Positions 51,951 to 63,615 of a stretch of 64,000 bases of DNA are shown piece after piece. The notes under the pieces were generated by a model, which worked only from the letters and a program-made list of their open reading frames with translations, did no database searches and was not told the DNA's origin. The stretch lies in the NCBI GenBank assembly GCA_036924085.1, contig JAVGWX010000011.1:17809108-17873107 (forward strand). The letters are read 5' to 3'. Origin of the DNA: Ariolimax columbianus. Lineage: Eukaryota; Mollusca; Gastropoda; Stylommatophora; Arionidae. Position numbers and translations under genes: made by a program. Within the stretch, counting starts at the first letter, position 1. Every line of letters starts with the position of its first letter.

Positions 51951-54072
51951 CATTGCCAGGCGTGTTTAAATGTCCAGCGATCCACTGCAGAACTATTCTG
52001 TAAACATGGGACGTGATAATGTGGTCAACGTCTAGTAATATATGAATATAGTCAAGTCTACAATCTCCTTTCATATGGTAATGCTTTGGAAGACGGACAT
52101 AAAAATGTTGAAGGTCTTTGAAGAATAGGCATCCAAAACTATCCTCACATGCTAGAGAGTGACTTCAAGTACAGCAATTTCAGCTTCATAGTTGGAGCAA
52201 ACCTCACAGGAAGCATCGGACAGTTCATCAGAGGATCTGCATAGGTATTCTATATAGACGCTATTTATTGCTTTAATGGCGGCCTTCAATGTAGATCCGT
52301 GATGATAGTTTATTACTTCTCATCATCAGAACATCACACAAAAACATCAATAGTTTATCCAACTAGAAATAGCAAAATAACAATAATGAAGAACTGAATT
52401 CATTTGATGAACTTGCGCTTAATTTCTTATATTCTATAAAAATAATCTATAATAGAGCTCGATGTCAAATATTAGTTTTTATCAGTCGCTTCAACGACAG
52501 ACTAGTATGTTTATTTCACTGTCACCCAGGGACAGGCAAAGTTAAATATGTTGACAAATTGTAAGAAATGTATCAATGTGTTACTTTGTGATATTTGTAA
52601 TTTTATTGAATATTTTTCAGTTGCATTCTAAAACTACAAAAAAAAGAGAAAAACAATGAAAAAAGAAGATCTACAATGTAGGTGAAATAAAATATTGTAT
52701 ATTTTTTTTTTATATTGGTCGCTCACCACAGACAGGGGCATACCTTTTAGGTATCTCTGTTGTATATTATACTTGCCAATGCTTTATACTTTACTATTTA
52801 ATTGTATCAGATTACATACTTTCTTAGGTGTGTCATGTTTGACAGACAATGATAATGTTGATCGTGACCAAATTGAGCACCACCAAAAGTCGTTTTGAGA
52901 AGAAGACGTAGATTTGGTGTGCTTGGTTTCTGGTATAAATCCAAAGAAGAAGTGTCATGCTTTCGGTTTGTGTAATTATATTGATAATTTTGTTTCTTTC
53001 CTTTTAATTACAGTGCATATAGAGGAGTTTGTATTGTGACAATGTTCATGTTGTTGTTTGAGTACGCAAATGGGTAATGGTGCAGGTAAAGCAGCAACAA
53101 ATACGAAGTAACTGAAAATAATTACCAACAAGGAAAAAGCTAGCTCACATTGACAGTGGTACGTTCTGGAAAGAAGAAGAGACGGGAAAGGTGATGGGCA
53201 AGTTGAAGGAGGAAGAGACGAGTGGGTTGAGTGGGTGAGACGGGTTGGTTCGAGGGACAAGAATGTGAGGTATGCGAGAGGTGCGGGAAGAAGGCGATCA
53301 TTTTATTGTGAAACTGTTGTTGTTCCTGTCATGCTGTACAGTACTATTGACGGGCAGATCATCTACATGGGTATTGCTTCTTGTTTAATACATTTGTTTT
53401 ATTGAACACGAAGACGGTGTCCTTTTGTATTATGTAACATTCGTCCTCTTCTGCACATATCATGTCATTTAACATAGGGGATTCTATGTCTCCTACATTC
53501 TTTATCAAAATTGTTTTTTGCTTCATTTTCATGCCAAAGTGTTGTCTTTTTTTCATGATGTTTCGCATGTTTCACAATATGTCCAAAAATGTAGAGAGCA
53601 TTTTCATTAAACTTTCAGTATATATATATATACTGTGTGTGTGTGTGTGAGAGAGAGAGAGAGTAAGAGTCATTATGTGTGCTCACTTATGTGTGTGTGT
53701 TTCCATGTGTTTTTGTGAATATAGGTGCCTATATGATATTACATATTATTATAAAAGATGTAAAAGACAAATACTGTGTACGTCAGCTTCAGGAGGGATA
53801 ACTACTCAAAAATGTACATTGTATGACACAAATTCATAATGTACAAGACATATAAATCACAGAAGATTTAAGCAAATTTAGACATCTAAAAACTACTACC
53901 TAAATCTATTTAATTTATCAAATCGCTATGCACAAAAGGAAGAATTTAATTAAAATGACAAGGTTACTAATCTTTTTTACAACTTATGTTGGCATATAAT
54001 ATTTTCATTCTGTATTATTTGTCTTTTCTTAGTTTCTGCTCTTCTATTTGAAGTGAACAGTGCTATTTGCGT
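51951..54072. other. AT-rich spacer
   Basis: About 2.1 kb, largely unique. A (TA)n/(TG)n/(GA)n compound microsatellite lies at 53617-53663. Short ORFs have no motifs. Confidence 0.45.
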
Positions 54073-55462
54073 ACGAGGTGTGATCAAAAAGTATCCGACG
54101 TTTGGCCTGAAAAATACACTTACTCACCTGCAGGTTTTAAACCATAATCCCATTGACAGTATTCTTCTTGGGATTCTACACAGTTCTCCCAGCGGCCCCA
54201 CCATTTATAGAAGCATTTTAGGAAGGCCTCTTTGGGGATGGAGTTTCGTCTTTACGTTCAGGATCTTTTGGTCATGCTATATCTGCAGGCCAGTCGCCTT
54301 GATGAAGTCTGTAGTCTTCACCAGATCGGAGCGGCTGCCCGACAGCTTTTGTCTCAGCTCCGCACCCTCTGGCCAGGTCTGGCATCTCATTTCCCTATAG
54401 ATTGGGCATTCCTGTAAAATATGCTCAGGGTTCTGGCATCCTGTTCCACATGGGTACTCATTGGCGTGTGAAATTTTCAGTCGGTTTAGATGTTGTAGTA
54501 GTCTGCAGTGTCCAGTTCTAGGGTGAAATAAGATAGTTTGTTGATTTCTTTTGAGTTGGTGCTTTGGGTCTGGTGTACTGCTTATGTTTCTGTCTTCTCT
54601 CCATTGGTGTATATACTGATTTCTGATGATGTTCTTGATTTTTCTGTATGGTACTCGATGATTAAATTGTGCCTTTTGCTGCCATCTTTTGCCATGGGAA
54701 TGGCGTATATCTGGGTCGTCGCATACCGCATACCTTTTCGTGACTCAAATCAGGTCCTTTTCCGCGGAATTTTCAGCTTGAGGAATAGCCAAAAGGCACA
54801 AGGAACCATGCCAGGAGAAAAGTGGACCTGGCGAACCAGAAGAAGGTTGTGTTTGGCCAAGAAAGTCTGAACAAATGTGAAGAATTGGTGAGTGTGTTGC
54901 CATGGTGGAGCGGCCAAGTTCTCGTTGTCCACAAATCCGGTCGTTTACGCCGAACAGTATCACAAAGGCGACCGATAATCTCTAGGTAGTACACTTTGAT
55001 AATGTTTTGACCGTGAGGTGCGTACTCGTGATGCACAACCCTACGGGATTCATAGAAAACGGTCAAAATGACTTTGACATTGCTGCGCACCTGCCTCGTT
55101 TTGTTCTGTTTTGTTTTTTGCTTCGAGCATGATGAATGTCTCCACTGTGATGACTGCAGCTTAGTTTCTGGGTCATATTCACAAAACCACAACACATTAC
55201 CACTTTGGTATCGTCTAGCGTTTGGAAAAATGCGATGCAATATTGCTGCTAAATTCTTTCCGTCATTTCGTGGTGAACGAAAACCCGACGATAGCCGACA
55301 ACACTCAACACGGAAAGGCTGACTGCCGCAATCTGCGGGCGGGAAAAAATGCTTTCATACGCATGAAGGTTTCCTATACCTCCCTGCCGAAGGACAACAC
55401 CCATGCTGTATCTGTTTCCGCAGAAAAAAAAAAGATCGGATACTTTTTGAACACACCTCGTA
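54073..55462 (-). mobile_element. Mariner transposon with TA target duplication and a nested LINE fragment
   Basis: Terminal inverted repeats cgaggtgtgatcaaaaagta (left) and cgaggtgtgttcaaaaagta (right, reverse complement) are each flanked by TA. The minus-strand transposase is broken by frameshifts but carries the catalytic region: YDPETKLQSSQWRHSSCSKQ (first Asp), VHHEYAPHGQNIIKVYYLE, LCDTVRRKRPDLWTTRTWPL, HHGNTLTNS (the second Asp position, normally HHDN, reads Gly here) and LKLKIPRKRT. Its C-terminus EAFLKCFYKWWGRWENCVES lies at 54125-54235, separated from the rest by an insert of about 460 bp. It is inactive. Confidence 0.9.
54236..54700 (-). pseudogene. RNase H-type LINE tail nested in the mariner
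   Basis: On the minus strand: EYPCGTGCQNPEHILQECPI, YREMRCQTWPEGAELRQKLS and LVKTTDFIKATGLQI. This is the Cys/His tail that follows RNase H in LINE ORF2, from a family distinct from both others here. It splits the transposase between YAIP and KEAFLKCF. Short similar sequences at the edges (gccattccc / ccatcccc on the minus strand) may be the target duplication. Confidence 0.8.
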
Positions 55463-56073
55463 CACTTGCAATCTAGTAAAACAGGTTATTGGTCTCTTCT
55501 GCCTTTGCATGAGGGAGAAGCCGCCTTCTTTTGGCCTTCACGCAGGTCACCACTATCGGTTAAAAATGTAGTTACTATTGGTATATTTGCTCGGACAGCG
55601 GCTAACAGCTTGCTCTTATCGTGGTTCTTGTATATGTACATCGTATTCACATTACCTCTGAGTTAATCGCCCATCTTTGAAAGAACTAAGTGCATGATCT
55701 CACTTTCTTTGAGACCACATGCAGCTTTCAACTAGTGGAATTCTAACCACACAGAATTATAAATCCAGCTGTTTCGAGCAATCATTTTTTGTGTGAGCTA
55801 TAGGTACCCCTCCATTATGTATACATTAAACGTGTATATACTGTTCGTGTCCGCGTTCCAAAGTATATAAATAGTATTGTATTTATTTTATATTAATATA
55901 AAGGGAACAAAGAAACACGGGGAAAACAGTACAAAACGCACTAAAAGTGATGGGCGTTTGAAGACAAAAATTAAGATGAATGCCCAAATATGCATGAGCA
56001 ACAGTTGCAAGACTAAATTTGTCAGTTAACGAATGGATTTGATAATTATGATTGTTGTCATAGTAGTGGAAAC
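55463..56073. other. Spacer, nothing recognised
   Basis: Unique AT-rich sequence without motif-bearing ORFs. Confidence 0.4.
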
Positions 56074-56740
56074 TACGGTATGGAGATAAGCACTGGAAGG
56101 ACAAAATTAACGACCAACAACGCCGAGGGCTTCAACATTAGGATAAAAGCTAATGACCAGGAACTCGAAGTGGTTGACCGTTTTAAATATCTGGATTCGA
56201 TTGTCAGTGATGAATGATCTAAATGTGAGATGTTAGTCAGAAAAGTACAGACAATAGTGGCACTTGCACGGCTTAACAAAATATGGCAAGATAAACGGTT
56301 AGCACTATGCACAAAAATCAGATTAATGCTTACACTGGTCCTATTAATATTCCTCTATGCTTGTGAGACATGGACAGTTACAGCTGACCTTCAGCGAAGG
56401 ATACAAGCCTTGGAGATGAGATGTTTCCGAAGACTTTTAAACGTCACGTACAAAGATCGAGTTACAAATGAGGAAATACGAGAGAGAATTACAACAGCAA
56501 TAGGGCCTTTTGAAAACCTCTTGGCGACTGTCAAAAGAAGGAAACTCGCTTGGTACGGTCACATATCGAGATCAAATGGTCTTGCAAACACGATCCTCCA
56601 CGGAAAGGTGCAAGGCAGACGCCGATGAGACCGTCTCAAAAGAGGTGGGAGGACAACTTACGAGAATGGACCAATCTCCGACCAAAAAAACTTGTCTTTG
56701 AAAAATATCAGTGGTCAAGACTTCATTGCATGTGTGTTTA
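56074..56740 (+). pseudogene. RTE-like LINE, 5'-truncated second copy
   Basis: It starts at GMEISTGRTKLTTNNAEGF, just after the RT active site in the element at 39173. It continues QELEVVDRFKYLDSIVSD, TKIRLMLTLVLLIFLYACET, RRIQALEMRCFRRLLNVTYK, ERITTAIGPFENLLATVKRR and GHISRSNGLANTILHGKVQG, then a frameshift. A TGA follows VSDE and another break is at about 56628. Target duplication not identified. Confidence 0.87.
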
Positions 56741-57329
56741 AAGAATACATTTAAAACAAAAATAATTTCAAATATTTAATTTCGATTGATCAACACTTTT
56801 TTATTTGTTGGTCAAATACGTCATTGCGTGACCATTCTATGTAAACACATATTCTTTCCATTTACTTTTTTTTTATTGCGTGATTGTTTTAAATTGAAAC
56901 CTTTTTCTTGTCTATGAAAAAGTTGTTTTAAAATCATAAATTCTTTTCTGCCGCCAAATTGTATTGTATTGTGCGAAATTTTTTAATCAACCATTGTTTT
57001 TCACCCAAATAAGTGTTTTCATTGTTTGCTTGCTTTGAAATCTAATTTTGTTTTCTTACCCATTTTGTATTGCCTGTTTTCGCGGTTTGGTTGTGTTACA
57101 CTAATACATTTTTCCCCTTGCCAAACATGTATGATTGTTCAACATTGATTGCTATTATATAAGCAAACTTTGTATTTCATTGAATTATTGTTTCAATGGC
57201 GCGTTTTTCTTCTGGCAAACACAAAATAATTACCTGATTATCTAAATCGTCATAAATATTCTGTACCTTTAAATTTTTTTACACAATTAATGCATTCATC
57301 ATTAAAACACTTAGCTGAGTTCTCTTTGT
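56741..57329. other. AT-rich spacer
   Basis: Very T-rich + strand; no gene or repeat recognised. Confidence 0.45.
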
Positions 57330-57780
57330 TTTATTAATAATAATAATGTTCGCATAGGCCTTTAAGGCCTGTTGCGTAGAACGACCACTACCATGTCCAA
57401 CTGCTGAGCCTTGTTCATGCGTAGTGTGTCGACCGAAATCCCTACAGACTTTCTAGGTAGAGTGTCTGCTGTCTCGGTATGAGTGCAGAGTGGAGTGTGT
57501 GTTGGACCAATGTTTGTGTCAGGCTTTCTTTGTCTGTATTTGGCTCCGTGTTTCTTCGTGTTCTGTCCCTGAGTCTTCTGGATTGTGTCCACCTTCGGGT
57601 CAGCGTGACATTTGCTGTGCTGAGGATACGATGTTGGGAGAGGGCATCGTGTAATCTCCAGTGGAGGGAAACAGAAGAAACGTGGCTTCCTAGCAGGAAG
57701 GCCCTTGAGTAGTGATAACCTTGGCTGACTTCGGGGTGTAGTCAAGAGGAACGTTGAACGCCATCATGGACTGGTTTCCC
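57330..57780 (-). repeat. LINE 3' end with (ATT)n tail
   Basis: On the minus strand it ends gtagtggtcgttctacgcaa, ggcctatgcgaac, attattattatt at 57335-57350. The upstream 127-codon minus ORF has no RT motif, so this is the 3' untranslated part of a LINE or a SINE built on it. Related ends lie at 3262 and 8736. Confidence 0.55.
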
Positions 57781-57826
57781 ACGGTTTAAGGCAGGCACAG
57801 CAGCAAAAGAGTATAGCATCTTTTAT

Positions 57827-58045
57827 TTGATTATGTTTTATTGCATTTTTTATTTTATTATATTTTATTGCATCTTTTATTTTATTATGTTTTATTGCAT
57901 TTTTTATTTTATTATATTGTATTGCATCTTTTATTTTATTATGTTTTATTGCATCTTTTATTTTACCTTGTTTTATTGCATCTTTTATTTTATCATATTT
58001 TATTGTATCTTTTATTTTATTATGTTTTATTGCATCTTTTTAATC
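57827..58045. repeat. 29-bp AT-rich minisatellite, about 7.5 units
   Basis: Units alternate tattttattatgttttattg + catctttta. The Phe/Tyr/Cys ORFs are artefacts. Confidence 0.93.
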
Positions 58046-58329
58046 AAGACAAATTTATTCATGTGAATGTTATTCAATATTTATTTGCACTATTGCCAAA
58101 GTTCTTGAAGTAATATATTTGTCCTCGTGTATTTTTTGTTTTTGTAATTAGGAGATCTTACATACATTGCTGTTTTCTATTTCATTAATACATTTACGCT
58201 GTAAGGAATTGTCCACTAGTGCAGTTGGCACTTAGGAATAGGAATAGAAATACTGAAAAAGAAAACAAATTAGGCAAATAAATTGTTTTGGACATGTAAA
58301 GTGGCATAAACATTGCTGAAAACAATACT

Positions 58330-58515
58330 ATAGGGAAAGGCGGACCGTAGGTGAGCAGCAGGTAAACAGGCATATTAGTGGGAAGACAACAAGAGGGAAA
58401 GGCGGACCGTAGGTGGGCAGGAGGTAAACAGCGATATAAGTGGGAAGGCAGCAAAAGGCAAAGGCGGACAGTAAGAGGACGAGACAAACAGCGATATAAG
58501 GTGGAAGACAGCAAC
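58330..58515. repeat. About 60-bp tandem repeat x3
   Basis: Three units containing ggaaaggcggaccgtaggtg and aaacagcgatataagtggga with indels. Confidence 0.87.
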
Positions 58516-58599
58516 AAGAGATGGACTGTCAACTTTCGTTTCGGAGACTGTACTTGGCATCATCATCAAAGGAAATCGTTTCCAAGCATATCTAGTCAT

Positions 58600-58770
58600 G
58601 GGGAGCCGCGTAGAGCAGTGGTTAGCGCGCTGGCTTCGCATCTGAGTTGTCCTGTGTTCATTCCCCAGTTGATGCGATAATGTTTTTCAGACCGCAATGG
58701 CCCCCGGGCCGACCCAGCATTAAATGGGTACCGGTTCAGTCCGGGAAGTAAAAGCGGCGAGGGAGAAGAG
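58600..58770 (+). repeat. SINE family V, single-head copy
   Basis: tRNA-like head gagcagtggttagcgcgctg and B-box-like gtgttcattcccc, then body tttttcagaccgcaatggcc and aaatgggtaccggttcagtc. It provides the single-head reference for the tetramer at 15029. Confidence 0.85.
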
Positions 58771-58844
58771 ATGGTTACAGCCCTCATATAGCCGATCCTT
58801 TGAAATGTGAGATCGCTAACACCTCACACATGTTAGTCATTTGG

Positions 58845-59290
58845 GATGACGATGCTGAGCAGCGAGTAAGCTGCTGGCGGTCAGCGACCCATAGCTAACT
58901 TCTAGCATCAGGGTTACCGAACAGAGCTGCCATGACCATTCTACACCTCCACGCGGTGAAATGGGACAACGAGCTGCAACAGAGCCAACTGGAAAACGGA
59001 CTGCAACAGAGCAGACTGGATACCGGGCTGCAACAGAGCAGACTGGATTGCCAGCTGCAACTGAGCAGACTGGATAGCGGGCTGCAACTGAGCAGACTGG
59101 ATAAGGATTTGGGAAGGACAACGCGGTACACAAAAATACCTGCTGAAGTCAGATCTGTGTGACCAAAAGGTGCAAATATCGCACAAACTACGACACAACC
59201 AATTCCGTTCTCGGGACAACATCCTGCTACTTACAAAGCCCTTTTCGGGGATTAGTAGCAGGAGATTAAAAACGAACGAAGAAGAAGAAT
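58845..59290 (+). repeat. Dispersed repeat family S1, copy f with 30-bp expansion
   Basis: S1 in which the segment ctgcaacagagcagactgga (single at 4183) is amplified to five units of about 30 bp (58965-59105). The rest is S1 to gaacgaacgaagaag. Confidence 0.88.
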
Positions 59291-59394
59291 ATCCTGAGTC
59301 ATCCATGCCAGCTTTATCTAAATATTTCTCTTTAATGCCTGCCCCAAGCTGTCAGTTTAGTCCTGCAACATAAACATGTAAGATCTCGTTTATA

Positions 59395-60180
59395 ATAATG
59401 TTCGTCCCTTACAAGTCATGAAGCCCACTCTCTCTGTTTAGCCGTGTGGACAGTCTTTTCTCCTGCTGTGTACGCTGAAATGGGTGACGTGCGCTGTGAT
59501 TTTGATTAAAATGAGATAGAAACTGCGCATTTTGTCAACCTCACTCTATGGTCCTGAGCTACTTTTGGCCAGTGGCAAGATTGTATCGAGAGATATACTG
59601 GAGATAGCACATGATGCTGATTTTTTTCATCAGGGGTTACTCCCGAGGCCTTTCCCGTGAACAGGTATCCCGCAAGATAGCGGGTTGGTGACATATATAG
59701 TTGTATGTCGTGCCTTTCATATAACCGCAGGAGGTTATATGTACATCACTCGGCGTGTGAGTGAGTTGGACATCTCTCCCGAGCTATTTTTCAGTCAATT
59801 ATAATCGTATCTAAATTTCACACACCAAAACCGACACTGTATGCAGATAGGGTGAAGAGCGTCAATCTTGTTGAGTTCCGTCGTGTGAACTAGGCGTGAA
59901 ATATGACACAGGCTTAAGCGTAGTGTCAATCATATAGCCGATGTCCATTCAGGATAATCGGACGGAAGAAAACACACAAAACGAACGAATTAACCAGTCC
60001 AATTGAAAAACAACACGTTTCTGTGAACACAAGTGTAAGTCGTCGACTAGTTTAAATTCCAGACAAATCCGTGGTTTGGCGGCAATCAAAAAAGAATTAA
60101 AACAGCAGAGCAATGTAGACCCGCAGCCGTTAAGGCGCTATCTTCGCTGAATCCATTTATAAGAAGTCAACATTAATGTA
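59395..60180. repeat. Old dispersed repeat, partner of 18225-20870
   Basis: Matches at 59395-59480 and 59945-60180 to the two parts at 18225-18320 and 20655-20870, in the same order and orientation; 59480-59945 shows no clear match. No transposase is recognised. Confidence 0.5.
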
Positions 60181-60264
60181 TGTATGTGCTCCTGTGGTAG
60201 TGGTATCTATAACGCTTTAATTTACATGAGGTTTGCCAGAACCGTGCACTACCCTCTTTAGGCC

Positions 60265-60395
60265 ATCATTTACAGCGTGTTTAGCGCAGTGGTTAGTGCC
60301 TTTCAGCCGCGTTACTTAGTTTAAAACCTCAATATTTGGAGGATGTTCAATCCCCAATTGGTGCGGGGTATTTTTTCGATTCATCTCAGACTTAA
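60265..60395 (+). repeat. tRNA-headed SINE fragment
   Basis: Head gtttagcgcagtggttagtg, B-box-like gttcaatccccaattggtgc, then gtattttttcgattc. It is the clearest version of the sequences at 29745 and 30565, with a roughly 25-bp insert in the middle. Confidence 0.68.
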
Positions 60396-60889
60396 TGTCT
60401 GCACATATTGTTCTTGAACACAAAGTCTGCTTTCCATTTTCTCAGAACTTGATATTGCACATCTATGTTGTGGTATGCATAATCATCTTTTTTGTACAGG
60501 AAACAGAAACCACATTTGATTAGATTTGCCGCACTCAGATCGGGAATGTAGCCATTAGCAGTCACATCTGACTACACATAGCTAATGCTTTGTTTGCATT
60601 GGACAACTATTATTTTCATAATTGTTTACAGTCTGTAGTGAGAATTCAGCCAGACAAGCCGCTGACTTAAGAAATCAAACTTTACTTGTAAAATATGAAC
60701 CAAATCATGTTACTGTTATTTTTCTACTGCTTCAGCAAATTATTTTTATCCAACTGTTTTAACCCCAACAAACTATGGGGGGGGGGGGGGGGCGGCGGCG
60801 GGTGATGGAGCTCTGTTTTATGTTAGTTGTCAGTTCACTTGGGAGCCTAAGTCGCCTACCCTTAGTTATATTCACTGCGTCTGCGTCCA
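60396..60889. other. Spacer with a G-homopolymer
   Basis: A run of about 15 G on the + strand at 60777-60792, then GGC repeats; otherwise unique AT-rich sequence. Confidence 0.6.
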
Positions 60890-61135
60890 TATTAGATATT
60901 AGGAAGTATTTTTGTTAGTCATAGAGTGGTGAATACTTGGAATGCGTTGCCACAGGAAATAGTAGGGGCGGTCAGACCTGCTCTAGACTACAGATGGCCA
61001 TTGGCAGAGTCAACTAATGCATTTAAAAATAGATTGAATACACACAGTTGTTTTTAGATCAAGTTAATATGGAGAAACTGATTCTACACTTACTCTATAG
61101 AGTCTTCTAAACCAGAAAAAAAAAGTTAAGTTAAA
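60890..61135 (+). pseudogene. CR1/L2 LINE extreme 3' end
   Basis: Matches LDIRKYFC*S-type coding and 'RVVN.W.ALPQEIV.A', with a roughly 40-bp insert at 60975-61010 relative to 26600, then NAFKNRLNTHS and the shared 3' end agtcttctaaaccag. Confidence 0.78.
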
Positions 61136-61959
61136 AGTCAACATGTGTCACTGGAAAGTCGTCTTTACATCGCCTATCCACGTCCTCCTTGATCTCTCTC
61201 TTTCCCTCTCTCTCTCTCTCTTGCTTGGATACCTAACCATCGGGCTCTGTAAGCTGATCAGGGGACATTTCCCATGTCCCAAGATATAATCGAACCATTG
61301 CACCTTCTGTCTAGGCATGTATTTGAAACATAGGATTAGACCGGCCATCTAGCAAACGGTCATCTTTCCTCAATATGTCACCCCTGGAGACGCCTGTAGC
61401 TATTTAGTACTAGAACCGTACAGATAGCCTTGGAAATCCGGAAATACATGTAAACATTTAGAACTTTGGAACAAGTAAAGAAAGCAATACCATTTTGTAT
61501 GTTTATATCTCATTTGCCGTATACAAAATTAATATTTACAACGTGTTGAGTGTTAGATATTAGTAATCACTTAACTGTCTTGGTCCACTTTTGCAGTGAT
61601 GTGTCATCAGGAGATGATGTTCCTCTACTTTACTTTTAAGTTTATTGTGCAATTGCTGCTCATTGCAGACATTGTTGGACTTTTTGGTTGTTAAATTGTT
61701 GTACTGTAACAGTAATGTAAGGCTGTGTTGTTATAGGATATGACTCTGTTATAACTTATATCATCTTTCTATCTGATCTTGTTTTGTCTTGTAATTGGCA
61801 TACTGACAGCTGATCTGGTTTTATTCTCATGAAATAACTGAACCATTTGTGTTGCTACTTATTTGGCACAGACCAGTAGTTGAGTAGTTCCAAAACTCTG
61901 TGCCTAATGCCATTATTATTATAACAAAGTATATTAATCTAGGCCTGAGATCCATCCTT
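61136..61959. other. Spacer, nothing recognised
   Basis: A (TC)n patch at 61190-61220; no motif-bearing ORF. Confidence 0.4.
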
Positions 61960-62283
61960 GGCGTATCATGGAGAGACAGTTTGAGAAATGCTGAGGTGCA
62001 TTCTCGCAATGGTTTTCCAAGTATGTACTTTCCTTTGACAGCAAAGACTGCGTTGTGTTGGTCGTGTTCGGGACATGGAAGATGTTGCATCTCCAAAGAT
62101 ATTCGATATGGACAGATAGCGTGTGGTAAAAGAACAGCTGTCCGACCACAGCTGAGGTTCAAAGACGCATGTAAGCGGGACATGAAGGCTCTGGAAATAT
62201 ATCTGACATTTTTGGAAGACAGCTGCAGAATGGTCCAAATGGAGATGCCACCTGAAGAGCCACCTCAGACTTGGAGAAAATAA
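61960..62283 (+). pseudogene. LINE ORF2 C-terminal remnant
   Basis: The + frames give LRSILGVSWRDSLRNAEV, RLRCVGRVRDMEDVASPK (another frame) and RPQLRFKDACKRDMKALEI, then TAA at 62281-62283. Same family type as the minus copy at 48315. Confidence 0.72.
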
Positions 62284-62464
62284 GTTATTGCAATACAGAA
62301 ATGAAAAGACAAGACCGCAAAGAGAATGAAAACTAAAAACTCAATAGAGAGTTATTAATCCGAGGTCGCATCAAGCTATAGTCAGACATAACTGAAAAGG
62401 GGATAATTATTTATATTTTAATATCCTTATGACATAAATGGCTTTTTTCAAGAAATTCATTGTC

Positions 62465-62640
62465 ATTTAACTTAACATCTTCATACTGGGTTAGAAGACT
62501 CTGCATAGTCTGTATACAACCAGTTTCTTGTAGAGTGGTTAACTGATAAGCAAGTCCATCTTAATAGACTAAACACTACAGCAAAGTAGACCTGCTAGGC
62601 GCCATCTATGCTGCTCTTAACAAACCACCTAGCATGACCG
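62465..62640 (-). repeat. SINE family T, 3' part
   Basis: Reverse of 31410-31590: aggtggtttgttaagagcag, tagatggcgcctagc, then cagactatgcagagtcttct and gatgttaagtta. Confidence 0.82.
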
Positions 62641-62954
62641 GCGTTATGCCATGTCACACAGTTAGTCGCCTCTTACGATATGCTCTCTGTGGGGCAGTGA
62701 TGCTATTCTTATATTTGTATTACACAAAGTCCCCGGAGAACCACTTGGGACTAATTATGAAGTTTCTCTTTCCTTTGCCTTTGAAAGGGACCATATCTGA
62801 CAGTGATAGCAGAGTTAGTCAGAATGTTCTTTTTTATGTTTTAGTTACTAAGCTAATAATTTATATGTGGGTGTTTAAGTAGTCTGACCTTGACATTCAC
62901 TCTTAGATATTTTAATATCGTGTAACAGCTACTGATACAGGAGTCTATTGAAAA

Positions 62955-63615
62955 GTGAGCGAAGACACTTCAGTACACAGAAAAAAGAGATGAAAAATGT
63001 TTAGAGCATCTGAAAAATGCAAAAAATTATATCAAAGATGGATTGAGTCTTAAAGAAACACGACAGAGGCATGGGCTTCACATATTTGGGCAGCACCATT
63101 GATACTTCAGGGAGCACATAACAAATGTAATAACTATAATCAAACAGACAAGGACATCATTACTGTTACTGAATAATATATGGCAATCCTGGGAAGTAAA
63201 GACTAAGACCAAGTTAAGGTTGTTGAATTCCAATGTCGTCAGTATTCCTGTACATATCAGAGACTTGGAGAACAACAAAAGCAATACATTTTTAAGGCAA
63301 GGCCTTATGAGGAACAATCACCTATGAAAATGAGCCAACAACAATTGGTAGAGGAAAACATCTGAAGTATAAAATAGGATTGGATAGGACATACTATGGA
63401 AAGCACCATTAAACGTGGCCAGACAGGTCCTGACATGGAATTCACACGGGAAGTGGAAGAGAGATAGGCCAAGAAACACCTGGATAAGAGACTGTGAAAA
63501 TGAATTTTGGTCCTATGACCTCAACTGGGAAGAGGCAAATAAGGCAGCTCAAGATCAAACATGCTAGAGGATGGTTGTCAATGGCCTATGCCCAGAAAGG
63601 AGCGATGAGCATTGA
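62955..63615 (+). pseudogene. LINE ORF2 C-terminal remnant
   Basis: The + frames give VITIIKQTRTSLLLLNNIWQ, KTKTKLRLLNSNVVSIPV, NVARQVLTWNSHGKWKRDRP, RNTWIRDCENEFWSYDLNW and EEANKAAQDQTC. RT catalytic motifs are absent. Confidence 0.78.

Noticed and set aside
53359..53568. A 69-codon minus ORF with mixed composition
   Set aside because: No recognisable motif, no repeat partner and no splice signals.
57362..57745. A 127-codon minus ORF
   Set aside because: It ends at a LINE/SINE 3' tail with (ATT)n and shows no RT, RNase H or finger motif; kept only as a repeat 3' end.
3542..58045. A CRISPR-like array among the direct repeats (42-, 44-, 49-, 32-, 37-, 38-, 72-bp arrays)
   Set aside because: Units are contiguous with no unique spacers, no cas genes are present and the DNA is eukaryotic.
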